Numbered from the stretch's first letter, positions 46,166-58,806 are shown. The stretch: DNA of 64,000 nt from Cephalotus follicularis (GCA_001972305.1 BDDD01006374.1:1-64000), one strand, 5' to 3'. A program made the numbers and translations. The notes: generated from the sequence alone by a model not told the origin.

Positions 46166-48485
46166 TTAAGGGATATTGTATACATCAAAAGATTCAGGCA
46201 TTTGAGAGAAAAGGGGAAGAGGGTTCAAGACAACTTCAGTGGAAGCTCCAAAGTGCGGAACAATAGCACTTGAGTGCTCTGCCACTTGCACTTCATAAGT
46301 TTCCCGAGCTTGGCGATTTTTCTCCTCAAAGGAGAGGAGAGCTTCAACTTCCTTTGCATCTACCCCCTCAGGAAAGAAGTCAAACTCGGACATGGTCGAG
46401 CAGAAGACGATGTCGTCCAGAGGAACCTCTAGTTGGCGAGTACCAGGTTGCGGCATGTATAGAAGCCCCTACGATAAAGGACTGCGGACTCCTTAAGGAC
46501 CTAATCTTCAAAACTTTGAGAAGCCCTGAAGTCGTCCACGGCCTTAGTCAGAGCATATTGAAACTCCGAGGAAGCCTTGAAATCCATAAGGGCTCTATCC
46601 ACTGCCACCTCGATCCGAGCAACCTCCATCTCTTGAAGTTTGGAGAGCTTCTCATTGTAAGCCTTCGACTGATCCTGAAGCTTGATGTTGTAGTGAATTG
46701 TTACCTCCATTTCCTTCTTCTCCTTTGCCAGCTCTTCAAGAGCCTACCTCTTCTCCTCCATGACAGACTCTTAAGCCCCGAGCACTTCCTCCAGCTAGGC
46801 GCGGGTCTCGTCAGATGACCTCTTGAGGTCCGCATATTCAGTTTGAAGCTGCTCAATCAGTGCATAGTCATCCTTGGCATTCCCCAACAGGAGGTAGGCG
46901 TCGTTCAGAGCCTGAAAAAGAAGACTCAAGATCAAAAAAGGAACAAAGATTTTATTTAAAGAGAATATGAGTGGAAGTTACAAACCCTGAGGTTACTCTG
47001 AAAGATGTGGGTCCACGTTTGACTGACGGACCAATTCTTCGTCGCTTCCATCTCGGCAGGAAAGAGGCCCAACCTGCCGAGTTCCACTGCTACCCCCGGC
47101 GTTTTCAAACTGACACCCGAGTGGCTGAGCTCTTCAAGTACCTCTCTTACTCGGCCGAGATCCATGGGTACGTCGGGGCAGACAAGTTGTCGAGGACTCG
47201 TCTTTCCGAGAACAACCTTCCCTATTTGTCCTCCTCTTCTTATGTTTTTTTGGAGGGACGAGGTACCGCGAGCAATCTAGGCCCTAGCAGCCTCAGCAAC
47301 GGGCTCGGCCTCAGTAGTAGCAGCAGCAGCAACAGCCTCCTCAGCCGCTCTCTTCTCTGCCATCTCAACAGCCTTTTGCATAGCCCTATGCCTCTCCTCC
47401 TCGGCAGCGGCCTTGTTTTTCTCTCTGGCAGCCCTCAAGATATCATCCGAAGATCGCCGAGAAGCCATCGCTATAGAGAACCACGAAAAGCACATAGTCA
47501 TAAGCATAGTAATTTAACAAAAGAAATAAATAAGTTAGTAATGGAGGAGACGAAAGCTTAATACAGCTTTTCCCCTCGGTCTCGGGCAAAGCATCGAATC
47601 CTTCTCGGTTGTTTTGAACCCTCTTTCTCACCAACCCCACTGGGATCTCCTCTCCCTCATCCAAGAGATTTCGCCGATCAGGGGACATACTTAGTCCAAC
47701 ACGGTGCAAGCAATCCTCAAAGATGGTGTGGTTGACCCCCTCTGGTTCCAGAGCTGAGAGATTTTCCAGGTCCACCTTCTCGGCATCAGTCAAAACTGAC
47801 CTTTTATTAAGGCGTTGAATATTCAATGTGTCAGACCACTGGCAAGGGGTAAACCCAGGGAGATTCCTGACAAGAAATTACCTCCCTCTCCAACCCTTGA
47901 CAAACTTCGTAGGGCCCACCAACAATTTCTTGGTCAGTCCAGGGCGGGACTTAAAGTAGTACCCGCGCTTGCTAGGAGAAGCAGCTAGAGTATGGAATTC
48001 CTTGAAGATCCCACTGTAGCAGTCTATTTGATCTCCAAACACTTCACCAAAAATCCTACAATGAAGGCCCAAGATTGCGCCTGGAGCAGTGAGGGATGGA
48101 TTTTGAAATGTCTCAGGATCGTAAGGGCAAAGGACGGAATCGGGAGCCTCAGACCATGCTCCAGAGCATCCACAAACACCACAAAGAGGCTAGGTTTGCT
48201 CTCAGTGGCCTCCTTGGGATTTCAGGGGAGCGAATATGACAAGCTCCTCGGGAAATAGTACTTCTTAGCCAGATTGTTCACTTTATCCCGAGAGAGCACG
48301 CTATTGTCAAAGAAAGTCTTGAAAACTTAGACGCCAACTTCAATTGAGGTAACGTCAGGAACACCAGCGGCGGCGGCATCCATGGCTTCTTCCATACCCA
48401 GAGGGCACTAAGCGACACTAACACCTTCTCCAACACGGAGTACCTCTTCAGAAGTTCTAATATATTTGGTGGTTTGTTTTGTCAT
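46166..48485 (-). pseudogene. Antisense extra ORF of element D, degenerate
   Basis: It lies between pol and the 3' LTR on the strand opposite to pol. It begins MTKQTTKYIRTSEEVLRV (ATG at 48,485) and ends FDVYNIP. It is clearly related to the intact ORF at 59,024-61,364. The common core includes FHTLAASPSKRGYYFKSRPG, FTPCQW, RLNKRSVLTDAEKVDL and SALEPEGVN. An Ala/Glu-rich middle starts MASRRSSDD, and the tail has VPLDDIVFCSTMSEFDFFPEGVDAKEVEAL. The positions of both introns are recognisable: a GTATTAAG donor after KSC, and a CTTTTTCAG acceptor before ALNDAYLL. Stops in exon 1 and elsewhere disable it. Its function is unknown. Confidence 0.82.
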
Positions 48486-49005
48486 GGCCATCGGGAGATT
48501 TGTGAAGAGAGAGAGAGGGACAGAAGACGAGAAACCGAGAAAGACCCTTAACTTTCCTAAACAATTTACTAAAGACAAACGAAGCAAAATAGTTCACCTG
48601 AGAATTTCGCAAGATAGATCCGAAGAAAAGATTGTTTTGGAGGGCTGAAGGTTTTATGTAAACAGAAGTTTTGAAGGTTTGAGAAGCGTAAGGAGACTTT
48701 CTCAAGAAGACGAAGAAATTTAAAGAACCCTAGATTGCTTTCAGACTTTTAGATCTCTGTTATGTTAAACGGTTGAGATCAATCCGTCAAATCAGACGCA
48801 GGATACGAAGAGGTTATGCGCAACAACTGAAAAAAAATAAAAAAGAAATGACCTTTGCTCTGCAGAGTCATAATTAAAGCCAAAATCGAGCCGAATAGTA
48901 AGGCCCACAAGATAGAGCAATCTAAGTTATGCACTAACTCTAAGCCCTACTTAAAGCTAAGCCATAAATGGTCTTCCTCTTCTGCCAGGCCAAGAAAATG
49001 AAGAC

Positions 49006-49451
49006 TAGGAGGGCATATGATATGGAAAAAATCATACCCAAAAATACCGACACGTGTCCTCTGAAAAATAAGACAAATGTCCTCCAGAGCTAAAGACACG
49101 TGGTCGAGGGTTTGTAATATGAAAAGATAACGCACAACATAACGCTCCAGCTTAAAATCAGAGAAATGGCGAGATACTCGGCATTTACTAGGGGTACAAT
49201 AATCATCTCCGCAAGTCAAGAAAGGCAGTTAAGTCCAAGCACCACTATAAATACAACAATCAAATACATTTCACAGGTCGACCAATTCTACACTTGAAAG
49301 AACCTTGTAATTGTCTTCTTTGTTATCACTGACTTAAACATCGGAGAGTCATCGGGAGTGACACCTCTTGGATCTTTGTTCTATTTGCTTTCTGTGTGCA
49401 GCGAGGACAACTAAGCATCATTCAAACGCCCTTTTCGGAGCATTCACAACA
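49006..49451 (+). repeat. Element D polypurine tract and 3' LTR
   Basis: CTAGGAGGGCATA precedes the LTR start TGATATGGAAAAAATC at 49,018, matching CAGGGGGGCATA-TGATATGG of element F. A CACCACTATAAATACAACA promoter box lies at about 49,237-49,254, with its near twin in the F LTR. I place the end at CATTCACAACA (49,451). It could run a few tens of bases further, since no target duplication can be confirmed. Confidence 0.75.
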
Positions 49452-50815
49452 TTTTTCTCTACAAATTAAAACTCTATACATAGGGTACTATTGAAAAGTT
49501 GATTTCGATATTAACATTGTGTAACTATATATCATTTATAATGAAAAAGTTTATAAAACTATTAAAAGACAAAAGCTCATTTTGAGCTCATAACATTATC
49601 CCAAATCCTAATTTGGCTCCTAACATTTCAATCATCTCAATTTAACTTAACACCTTTTGTTTGCTCATAATTTAACTCATCCGTTAACTAAAACTAATGA
49701 ATAAAAACAAAGTGAAGTCATTTTTTTATGCAAATTTTATAAAGTATCAAGTTATACATGAAAATTAATTATAAAGTGAATCACATATATCATATTAAAA
49801 AAATATAAATAAAGACACTTTAAGATAATAATAATAATAATAAAAGAACTCGCTTATTGTACGAGAATCGGTAACAAATTTCATGACAGTTATTATTATT
49901 ATTTTAAGATATGATTTTTTAATGTAATTGAGAAAAAAAATGAAAAGAGTTCATCTAAATTGAAAAAAAATGAAAAGTGTAAAAGCTAAATTAACAATGT
50001 ACACAATGAAAATAGAAGTTAATTGATCAAATTAATATTTTTCACATTAAAATGTATAATATTACTCTTATAAATATACTGCTAAATTAACAATGTACTT
50101 GGTTAATTGATCAAACTAGTAATTTTCACATTAAATTGTATAACATTACTCTTAAAAATATACTGCTAAAAAATTTGGGCAGCCTTTTTCTATTTTGAGG
50201 CGACCCAATTCTGGGTAACAAGCACCATTAATTAATTCAAATCTCGGGGATTAAATATTAAAACCACCTTTGGTTTTATTGGGAAGAAACTGCCCTCCAC
50301 TTGACTGCACATAGTTACACGACCGGAGTATAGGCTTATTTTATGACTCAGTTCCCAATAATTAGTTTTTTTATATGGTTCTCTTAATATAATATTAATG
50401 GCAACAAATGAGTAAATATGAGGTATGAAATATCACTTCTATTCTATTTTTACAATGATTATCAAATTATACAAATAAATTATCTGACGTCTTTTTAACA
50501 AAACTGCCAAGTGATATCTTAATTCCGTAGAGAAACCCGTCAAAGTGTCCTTCCAAAAGAGGATACAACAAATGGTCATATGACGAGAAGCCCCATGAGA
50601 TCATGTCACAATTCCAGTCCGGCAGACATGCACCCATCAACACTCAGAATTCTACCCACAGCTAAAATCTACATCAACTGCTCCATTGCGATTCTGCTTT
50701 GGCTTGTAGGTAGAAGAAAGATATCCATTTCTCTAGAATGATGATGTGCCGGTTCTTGTCAGATTATCTAGAAAAATGAATCAGCGTGATACCTATAAAT
50801 AGATTTTTCATTCAA
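49452..50815. other. AT-rich intergenic stretch downstream of O-fucosyltransferase gene
   Basis: I see no gene, element ends or RNA gene here. It is AT-rich, with short AAT runs near 49,825 and ATT runs near 49,890. A sentence-length near-repeat (TAAATTAACAATGTAC...ATTGATCAAA) occurs at 49,989 and 50,083. The right part must contain the 3' untranslated region of the minus-strand gene that stops at 50,816. Confidence 0.6.
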
Positions 50816-53800
50816 TCAGGCCTTACACATGCAAGGAGTCAGAGGGTTCTCCCAGAGGTCATAGTTAGGGAAAGTCTCTTCCGGCAATCCAGTACGTGTC
50901 TGGTGGGTGACAACAACGTCCTCAACAAATGTTGCCCAGCCAATATATGGGTCCCCAAAAGATTTAGACATTAAACCCTTGTCTGGTTTTATGGATTTTT
51001 GACGGTGACCCATGTATCTACGTGCCCCGATAATCAATTTAGCAAAGTTGCCTCCATGAGTCATCACAAACACATCAGACTTCAAGCAGACCAAGAAATC
51101 GAGGGCAGCCAAGCTGGTCACATGCTTCCTGAAATGATCCAGCTCCTCCTTACTCGCCAACTCCTCCTTTGTAACCTGTTATAAATCCTCTAAATAAGTG
51201 CTTCTATCTTGTAAAATATTAATTAAAGAAAAACCCTAACAGGAAGTCTCCCCTCGGCCAAATTCCTTTTTCTTTATTAAACTGGCTTTCACAAGCATCT
51301 ATCCCCAAATATGAAGTAAAGTATATACTACATTCTAATTTTTAACACTCATTTCAATATCCAAATACAACCGTAGAACAAAAGATGAAATTAATCATAT
51401 TTCAACAGCCTCAGAATGAACCACATACACACAAATACATACAGAGATACAACAGGCAAATGCTCTTTCTTTACATTCGATTTTTATAAAAATATTTTGT
51501 ACACAAGAAGCACAAAATGATGGTCATGCCATGTGTATTGTCCTTTACATACTATCTGCCTGTAAAGCATCACTCATACATCATGGTAAGAGAAAGGTTA
51601 TTATTCCAGCAGTGAAAATGTGAAAATCATGATAGTTACTTAAACATGCCCAGCAACTCAAGCTGACACTCTGATCTAAAAGAGGTAAATCAAAAAACAG
51701 AACTGTTTGCATTAAAGACAAAAATGACAGCCATTGCCACACTTTTTTTCAATTTTCTCATATCTATGTATGTATGTATAAATCCAGATATAAAATAAAG
51801 ACAATCATAGGTCTTACCAGATATGGAAACATGTTCCTCAGAGGCGCCATCCGGTTCTGTCCACCATAAACCTGGCCAGAAGCAACGTAGATTTGAGTTC
51901 CCTTAGGATAACCCATAGCCCGAAGAATCACAGCCACTTCCCCAGGCTCAAGAGGGCAACGCCCTTCCTTCCGCTTCTGCAAGGCCAACTGCCATAGATG
52001 GGAACCATTCTGCATGCCAGAACACCGCATAAATGATCCATGTTTGTATGATTGTATGGGTTCTAACTGAAACTAGAGAAAAGATCTTTTATGCTAAATC
52101 ACCTTATACCGGCGAGGCCACTCTTTTTTTCTGTATTCCGCCATTCTAGCTTTCTCTTCCCTTGTTCCCACAAAATCACAGAATGATAGGCCTACCATTC
52201 CCTTCTCGAACCTAAGATGAAGAGCCCTGTATTAAAACAAATAGCACTGTTGGAGACTTGGTGTTAAAATAATGCTGCTGATCTTTCAAAGAACCTTTGA
52301 TACCAATATCACATACATGTAAGGATTTGAACTCGCTGTACGGTTTCTCATCCTTGATACCAGTAAATCAGCCATGTTCTCTATATCAGGAAGAAATTTC
52401 AGAGCATGATAGTTCACTCTGCACCTCAGCCTGTTGACTTCTAGAGGAACATTATCATACCTGGATAAAAAAATAGCAGTAGCAACTCAAATCAACGGTT
52501 CTTAAGTGAAACGCAAGATTTGGTTTAGTTCCCTATAGATCAATACAGAGCACTGACTTACCCAAGACGATCCACAAAAGGTTTCAGGGCCATTATCTTC
52601 TTTTCCTTTATTCGAGGCAGTACATTGTCGATATAGAATTGTGCAGGTGCATATTTAGGAATATTTTTTACTGTCCGTCTACAAGATACACCACAAATTT
52701 ATTTGTGACAGCAACTTAAGATGGTACAAATAGGACTCTCAAAAATAGATCAGTCGGCGACACGTTTATTAGGTATTTTCCAGAAAGGTACACATAAAAC
52801 GTAACTATTAAAATTAAAAACAAGTTACAAATTATAAATATATGTGCAACTTCAGAGAGTCAGAGGGGCCAGGACAAAGAGACTTTTAGAGTGGGATTAT
52901 CAAACACTGATAGAATTTTATATTATCTATCATATATTTTAATATAAATTTACTAGTTAATGTTCCCTAACATATTATATACATTCACATGAACTGAAAC
53001 AATAGGGAAAGGAACCATAAAAAGGTTCAAACCTTATACTAGAGAATAACTCCGCTCTGTCAGTAAACCAGTCAGGGATATCACGAACAATCCTGACATC
53101 ATGCTTCAAGTAGTCAATGAAGTGATCAACATCAAAAATGTCTTCAAATTTCCTGCAGTGATTTTACAAGTATTTTATAAAGAGAAGAAAGCATTGGAGC
53201 TTTAAAATAAAACAGCTTGAGAAAGGTCAACTAATCTCGTAAATGTTCCTCAACTGCGAGGGCGAAAAAAAAAGTGAGCGGATTTTCTCCAATTGTAGGC
53301 ATCATAACTCAATAATAATTACAACGATAATCAGAGTAATCAAAAGACAAATAAATAAATAAACAGCTTTGGCAGCTTCACAAAGAAAGTAGTGGCCAAT
53401 TCAAAATGACAAGATTAAGTGGCTTTTAATCAATGAGTTCACAATAAAAAATGGCATTAAGTTATGAAATGTTGCGCTCGAATTTTAGTATCAACACCGA
53501 ATTCCTTAGTGCCATTAAACATTCAGCACTGTTGAAGCTGTAAAACAGTTATAAAATCAAAGACATCATAAGGAATTTTCTTGCATTATTCATTTCTATC
53601 GTTTCTCCAATTTTATAATCAAGATAGTAACAGAAAAATTCAAAAGTAGAAAAACATAAATTTTTTGCACTACAATACACATATTGAGAGTAAATATCCT
53701 TAAAGACACAATACAAAGGTTGTCAGAATTGGGACCCAAACTAGGATCAACAAGGGTGGTGTAGGATCGGATCGACAATCATAAGATCCTACCAACTAAG

Positions 53801-55398
53801 TAAAAAAAACATCACAATAATGCAATTAAGCATGTTACAAAATAAACTAAACATAAGAAAAGAAAATACAATTAAATCACATCTATTGCGTAACAAACCA
53901 TTTGACCACCCATATACTCATCACCAATATAACGAGAGCTAGTGTCATCATCCAAGTTATTAATATCATCATCAATATCATCATCATATGTTTCATTGTC
54001 GCAAACCACAATACATGTATTTTCTAATCTGTGAAATCTATTTGCTATTGATCTTGCCCTAACTTTTGTGATTATGGAAGATCACTAGAAATTTTTTTGG
54101 TTTGGATTACTATTTTGGATTAATGGGTTTTATGCTTCATAAAACTTTAAAACCATAGTCTCTCAAGGCTAGATGGATAAATGAAAATTTGTACTACCAG
54201 CCGGACCAACAAATATATTTTACCCCGAATGACCCAAATTTCATGTTTTGTCAGGATCAGCTAGGAGCGTGTAAAATCCTATGCAATCCTAGTCAATCCC
54301 ACATCGATTCCAACAAGTATATAATCTAAGATGTGATCTGTATAGTTTGGTTATCTTGGAATCATAGGATTGTACGATCTTACGATCCAGATCACGATCC
54401 CATGCACAACACCCTTTTTATATAAGCATGTGTCACAGAATGAATACAAATATTGATCAAGAAATCTTACGTTTGGTCTTTCCAAATCTGGTCCTGCTTC
54501 AACACCGGTAAAATAAGGGTAGCATTCATTATCTTGGCCACGGCAACTGCATTGCATATCTGCATGTAAAATATGCACTTGAAGTTTATTATTATTAGGC
54601 ATACTGCTGGCCATTAAATATAATTAATTAAAACAATACACAATAGATAACCTCAAGGTTGTGCTTTAAGGCATTTTAATATAATTAATTGAAACAATTT
54701 CAAAGAGATAGCCTCAAGATTGTGCTTTCAGGTATTTTACTTGGGATGCCTTAAGGCGGAAAGAATTTCCTTATTCTAACCCAATTAAACCAATACCCTA
54801 GTACCTTCCATGTCCTACTCTCCCTAGCAAACGTAATAAAAACCCGAAAGTCTCGTTTCATTGGCATTTGGCAGTATAAATCAACATAGTTTAGACAGCT
54901 GAAGTAAAAGAGGCAAAAGATGGAGGTAAATAAATCATGTTGTATTCCAGTTTCAGAGAAAAAAACATCTAGATTTTTGCAAAGGATTTTGATATTGTCT
55001 AAATCTTTTAGAGTCCCAGTATCCTGAATATGAAGAGACCATGTGGCTCCATACTGCAACAGACCATACAGGAGTAAACACAAGATCCTCAGAGTCCAAA
55101 AGACTCCATGCTCGAAGAGGGGGAAAATAAACTTTGTACTAGGGATTTACTAAAAATACACATGAACCATGTAACAAGGGCCTCACATTTCTCCTATATA
55201 CCATGTTTGTATGGTGGGGCGATGTTCTACCGTCTTTTCCAAAAACAAAAGCCCCTTAGAGCCCCAGGACAGGGGCTCACATCATAACAACAACCTTAAA
55301 ATGCATACCATCTCATATCATATCACGTCTTACATGTATCTTCAAACTAAAGAGACTCTTTTTTTTTACAGAAAAAAAAAAAAAAAAATTAAAGAAGG

Positions 55399-55431
<33 letters not shown>

Positions 55432-57140
55432 AAATAAAAAAAAAAAAGGAAAAAAACAGAATTTTTCAATCATGCAGTAATATGAATGAATGAAATCCAT
55501 ACAGCAATCCTTTGCTGATTCAAACCACCCTCAGCATGGATAAATATATAGCCAGTTGTTTCATTCTCTGGAGGGAGATCTGCACAGAAGTGAGAAAAAA
55601 GTATAAGCAAATACTTTTTGAGCAAAAAGCAAAGTGATGCAGCAGCAGTAAGGGGAAAAAACAGTCACTGTTCACACGGATTATTAAGGGTTTTTATGTC
55701 TTTTAATTATTTCTTTTTATGTTTAGGATTATTATTAGGATTTCTATTTTGAATGGGATTTATTTCCTCTATATATAAAGAGGCTATTAGGGTTGATTTT
55801 TTAGGTCTTGATATTCTTTTCAAAATTAATAAAAGAAAGAATTCTCTATCTCTTTCCCTGGCTTAGATTACCAGAAGACAACTCAATTGCTGTTGTGTTT
55901 ATCCCTCTCTTTTGATCTCTTTATATTTCCGTTACGTTAGAAAGCAAGGGTTTAAAAAATGTCAATATCTCTGTGGTACTGTGTGAGAGGAAGTTGATGA
56001 CCTGAAAATAACATGCTAAGCATTTCTGAAAATTCATGATTCATCCAAATTATTTGCCAGATAGAAGTATCCCCAACAAACAAACAAAAAATTCTATAGA
56101 TCCTAATTAGACATCTCAGATAAGATTAAACACTTTGGTCTTGTTACCTCGCCATCCTTTGAAAAATGGAACAACCTAGGATGTACATGAGAAGATATAG
56201 ACTTCAATCTGCCACTGAAGTAGTCTGACCTCTTAATTTACTCAAAGGACAAGAAATGAAGTAGTTCCCAATTACTTAAGGCCTTCAAAACCAATAATGG
56301 AATCAAAATATCATGTATATCTAACAAAGCAACTTGATCAAGTTATCCTTGTAACTTAAAATGAAAACTACAACAATTCAATGATTTACAAATCAGGGAA
56401 TTTAAAACATAGGATACAGAAAGAAAAAAAAAAAGCCCACAATTACCCGATATTTCGCCATCATGGCGCTCGGCACAAGGTTTCCAAGAGGTAGTTGCAG
56501 AAAAAGGATTCTCCCATAGTGATGGAGACTCCTTGACCTATATAAATAGCAACCACGAGACACGATAACAACGCCAGTCATCAAAAACACAAACTAAGAA
56601 TACAATAACCGAAAATATCAGGTCCTTGGAGCACTTACACGAGGGCAGTGAAGAACAATCCCATCCTTTTTACACAAGTAAGGAGAATTCTAAAAACAAA
56701 CAGCAACAAATATTAATAACACGCTATTAATGTACTTGAGCAAGCTAATTTCAGCGAGAAATTGATAATCTCAATAATACAACAGGTAAAAACAGACATT
56801 ATCACAATTAACAGCATAAAACAAAATAGAGAGAGAGACTCACTAATCGCTTAACGATGGAGAAAGCCGAGATCAGACCAACAAGAAGAAGGAGAAGGAG
56901 AAGTAAGAGAGAGATGATGGAGTTGTATTGAGAAACCCTAGGATCATCAGAGAAGAAGTGAAGAAAAGACCAAAATGGACGGTCACGATCACAGGAAAGA
57001 TGGCGAGAGCGATCGTCGTCGCCGTCGCCGTCGGGTAGGTGATCGTGAATGAGAGGGGAGGAGTCGTCGTTCTCGCGCGGAGGCCTAGGAGAGGAAGTGG
57101 CTCGGCTCCCGAGTGAGCTCGAGTGCCGGAACTCAGCCAT
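50816..57140 (-). CDS. O-fucosyltransferase family protein, 11 exons, 553 aa
   Basis: It belongs to the plant GDP-fucose protein O-fucosyltransferase-like family, Golgi enzymes that use GDP-fucose; the acceptor cannot be told from sequence. Exons (minus strand): 57140-56844, 56689-56639, 56537-56447, 55579-55503, 54559-54471, 53152-53033, 52678-52562, 52460-52317, 52226-52103, 52009-51818, 51175-50816. Every junction is GT-AG, phases agree, and the exons sum to 1,662 nt with one stop. Residues 1-70 are a Ser/Pro/Asp-rich cytosolic tail. A Leu-rich membrane anchor follows at about 74-95 (type II topology). Then come SATTSWKPCAER, HAEGGLNQQR, LPVLKQDQIW, ALHLRFEKGM (signature motif) and MTHGGNFAKLIIGARRY near the C terminus. 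The length suits the family. No disruption is seen, unlike everything around it. Confidence 0.93.
55371..55458. repeat. A-rich tract in intron 4
   Basis: About 90 bp of nearly pure A, with AATTAAAGAAGG near its start, lies within the intron between exons 4 and 5 of the O-fucosyltransferase gene. It may be an ordinary poly(A) repeat (for example a retroposon tail) or a second case of the A-replacement seen at 27,202. There is no second copy to compare. Confidence 0.8.
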
Positions 57141-57432
57141 GGCTCGCTTCGGACTGAAAGCCAGCTTTTTTGGGTTTGGATCTTTCCTTTTCGGCTACTT
57201 AAATTAAGCTGGTTTTAGGGAAGCTTTTTTCTTGTTCACACACTATGCGAATGTGATGTAAATTCCTGATGAGGAATTACGGATCGGTTTTTTCTTAAGG
57301 GCACTTCCATCACTCTGCTAGTGGTAACTTCCATTCCGAATTTTTTAAGTACAATCTCATCCTTAATTTTAAGAATAATGTTTGTGAAAGTATATTCTAA
57401 TTTTCACCATTTTAACAATTTATTATTATTAT
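57141..57432 (-). promoter_or_regulatory. Proximal promoter and 5' leader of O-fucosyltransferase gene, by position
   Basis: Only about 290 bp separate the start codon (57,140, minus strand) from the LTR end of element F. No strong TATA box is obvious; TTAAATTAAGC near 57,200 is a weak candidate. An ATT microsatellite (57,421-57,432) abuts the LTR. The host promoter therefore either fits in this space or extends into the LTR. Confidence 0.5.
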
Positions 57433-58396
57433 TGTTGATACAGAAATCTTTCTCTCAACAGTATCCTACGTGGAGGACTTTTATTTGTTAAGAGAAACGC
57501 TTGTCACTGATGCCTGGAGGAAGATTTTGATCTCAGAAACCTGCACAATGTAGCAAACTGGTGGAAGGTCCAGGAGGTTGTTCTCTCGGGACACTCCGAC
57601 GCTCAAGTTAGACAAAGTGCAGAGGAAACAAGGTTATTTGTAATGCAAAAATGGCTTACCTTTGTTCAGTATGTTGAACTTGTATTTATAGTGGTGTCTT
57701 GTAACTGATAGAGCGTGAAATTCGGAGGTAATGGCTGTCCCCTAGGGAAATTCCGACGATCTCGGGATTTCCCTTATCTCCACCTGAATTATCTCTTATT
57801 TCCTTTATCGTCTCCTTAAATATCTCCTTTCCTTACTGATTGTCATCCCTATCTTATCTTCTTGCTGATAGTCATCTTTATCTCATCTTCTATATTTGGA
57901 GGATAAGGATCCCTGGAATTTAGGCTAACTCCAAGGCTTCATTCTATAAATGAGGAGGAGACCTTCTGTCAGTGATCTGCCGAGGAAAGGAGCTGCAATG
58001 AGGCTAATGAGAAAATAAGTCACTGGCTTCAAAGTCTTCAACGTCCATAGCCTTGCACTCGAAATGGATGGCCTTCTGTTATGTAGCCGAGGAGATCCTC
58101 GGCAGTAATGCTTCGGAAGGTGTCCTCGGACCTGGAGCCGAGGAGGATGAAATTTGCATGGCCATTACTGGACTGGTCCTCGGCACTTATGCCGAGAAGA
58201 ATGACCTTTGTACTGGAACCACTCGGTGTGTCCTCAGCACTTGTGCCGAGGAGGAGTCCTCCTAATATTATTGCTTTCTTGACTAACGGACTTCCTCTGC
58301 TTCTGTTTCATCAATCGTTGAGTCACTTGGACACCTGGTAGTGCTTGGATGAGGACATGTGTTGTTTTTTATTTAACTTAATTTTTTTCCATATCA
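57433..58396 (-). repeat. Element F 3' LTR
   Basis: On the minus strand it starts TGATATGGAAAAAAATTAAG and ends CTGTATCAACA, 964 bp. It has a promoter box CCACTATAAATACAAG at about 57,680-57,693 oriented leftward. It holds a series of GCCGAGGA/TCCTCGGC inverted repeats at about 58,086-58,260. The left flank ATTAT would be its target duplication; the other end is outside the window. Confidence 0.88.
57682..57691 (-). promoter_or_regulatory. LTR TATA box facing the O-fucosyltransferase gene
   Basis: TATAAATACA on the minus strand has the same context as the element D LTR box (CACCACTATAAATACAA). Transcripts started here would cross 57,433 and enter the host gene about 540 bp on. A splice-donor-like GGTAAGCC lies just downstream, near 57,659. 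Confidence 0.65.
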
Positions 58397-58412
58397 TATG
58401 CCCCCCTGGTCC
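58397..58412 (-). other. Polypurine tract of element F
   Basis: On the minus strand CCAGGGGGGCATA ends immediately before the TGATATGG start of the LTR. The match to element D (AGGAGGGCATA-TGATATGG) fixes both LTR boundaries. Confidence 0.85.
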
Positions 58413-58798
58413 TTGTTCTCTGACCGTGGTCAGAGGAGAAGGAATAGAGTTGAGAGCCGTGGCCCAGGCAATACACCTTTGCAGAGCTTGTTACTAATTT
58501 TCTTCTCATGAACCAGTCGAGAACGAAGATATTGCCTTGTATTATTTTTTGCAGAAAGTTGAGTGTGTCTTGGTAGAGGATCAAAGCCTGCCCCCTTGTC
58601 TTCTCCTGTCCCATCTAAAGGACCTCGTGCTATGAACCCACATCATTGCATTTAAGTAACGTATTAAGCACACTTCACACATGGCACGAGCAGAGCGTTT
58701 CCCGCCTCTGCCGCTTCGTTTCCCGCGTTTGGTATGTCGGTTGGCCTCACAACCGTTAGATCTTCACTGAATGGACGGCCAGGATTCAAGCTTTAGCC

Positions 58799-58806
58799 TA
58801 TAAATA
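58799..58806 (+). promoter_or_regulatory. TATA box of the antisense ORF
   Basis: TATAAATA in the context GCCTATAAATAGAAG lies 225 bp before the ATG at 59,024, on the plus strand, between the LTR and the ORF. It is outside the LTR, so the antisense gene appears to have its own promoter. Confidence 0.65.

Larger units (their letters stand above)
34478..49451 (+). mobile_element. Tat-lineage Ty3/gypsy element D, 5' end missing
   Basis: The order is gag, protease, RT, RNase H, a second (archaeal-type) RNase H, integrase, a non-coding spacer, an antisense ORF, a polypurine tract and a 3' LTR. The extra RNase H and the extra ORF between pol and the 3' LTR are hallmarks of the Tat branch of plant gypsy elements. 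The 5' LTR and the gag start are absent. Two solo LTRs (38,528-41,060 and 41,834-44,694) interrupt pol. It is non-functional. Confidence 0.88.

Noticed and set aside
49452-50815. Search for an envelope-like gene, RNA gene or second host gene next to element D
   Set aside because: No ORF, splice pattern or RNA structure was visible in this AT-rich stretch.
53740-54420. Possible MITE in intron 5 with CAAGGGTGGTGT and ACAACACCCTT ends and many ATCCTA/GATCC motifs
   Set aside because: The end similarity is short and imperfect and I could find no target duplication, so I did not list it as an element.
55640-55940. TATATATAAAGAGGC promoter-like stretch in intron 3, resembling a short LTR or TRIM
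   Set aside because: No second copy, primer-binding site or clear TG...CA ends were found.
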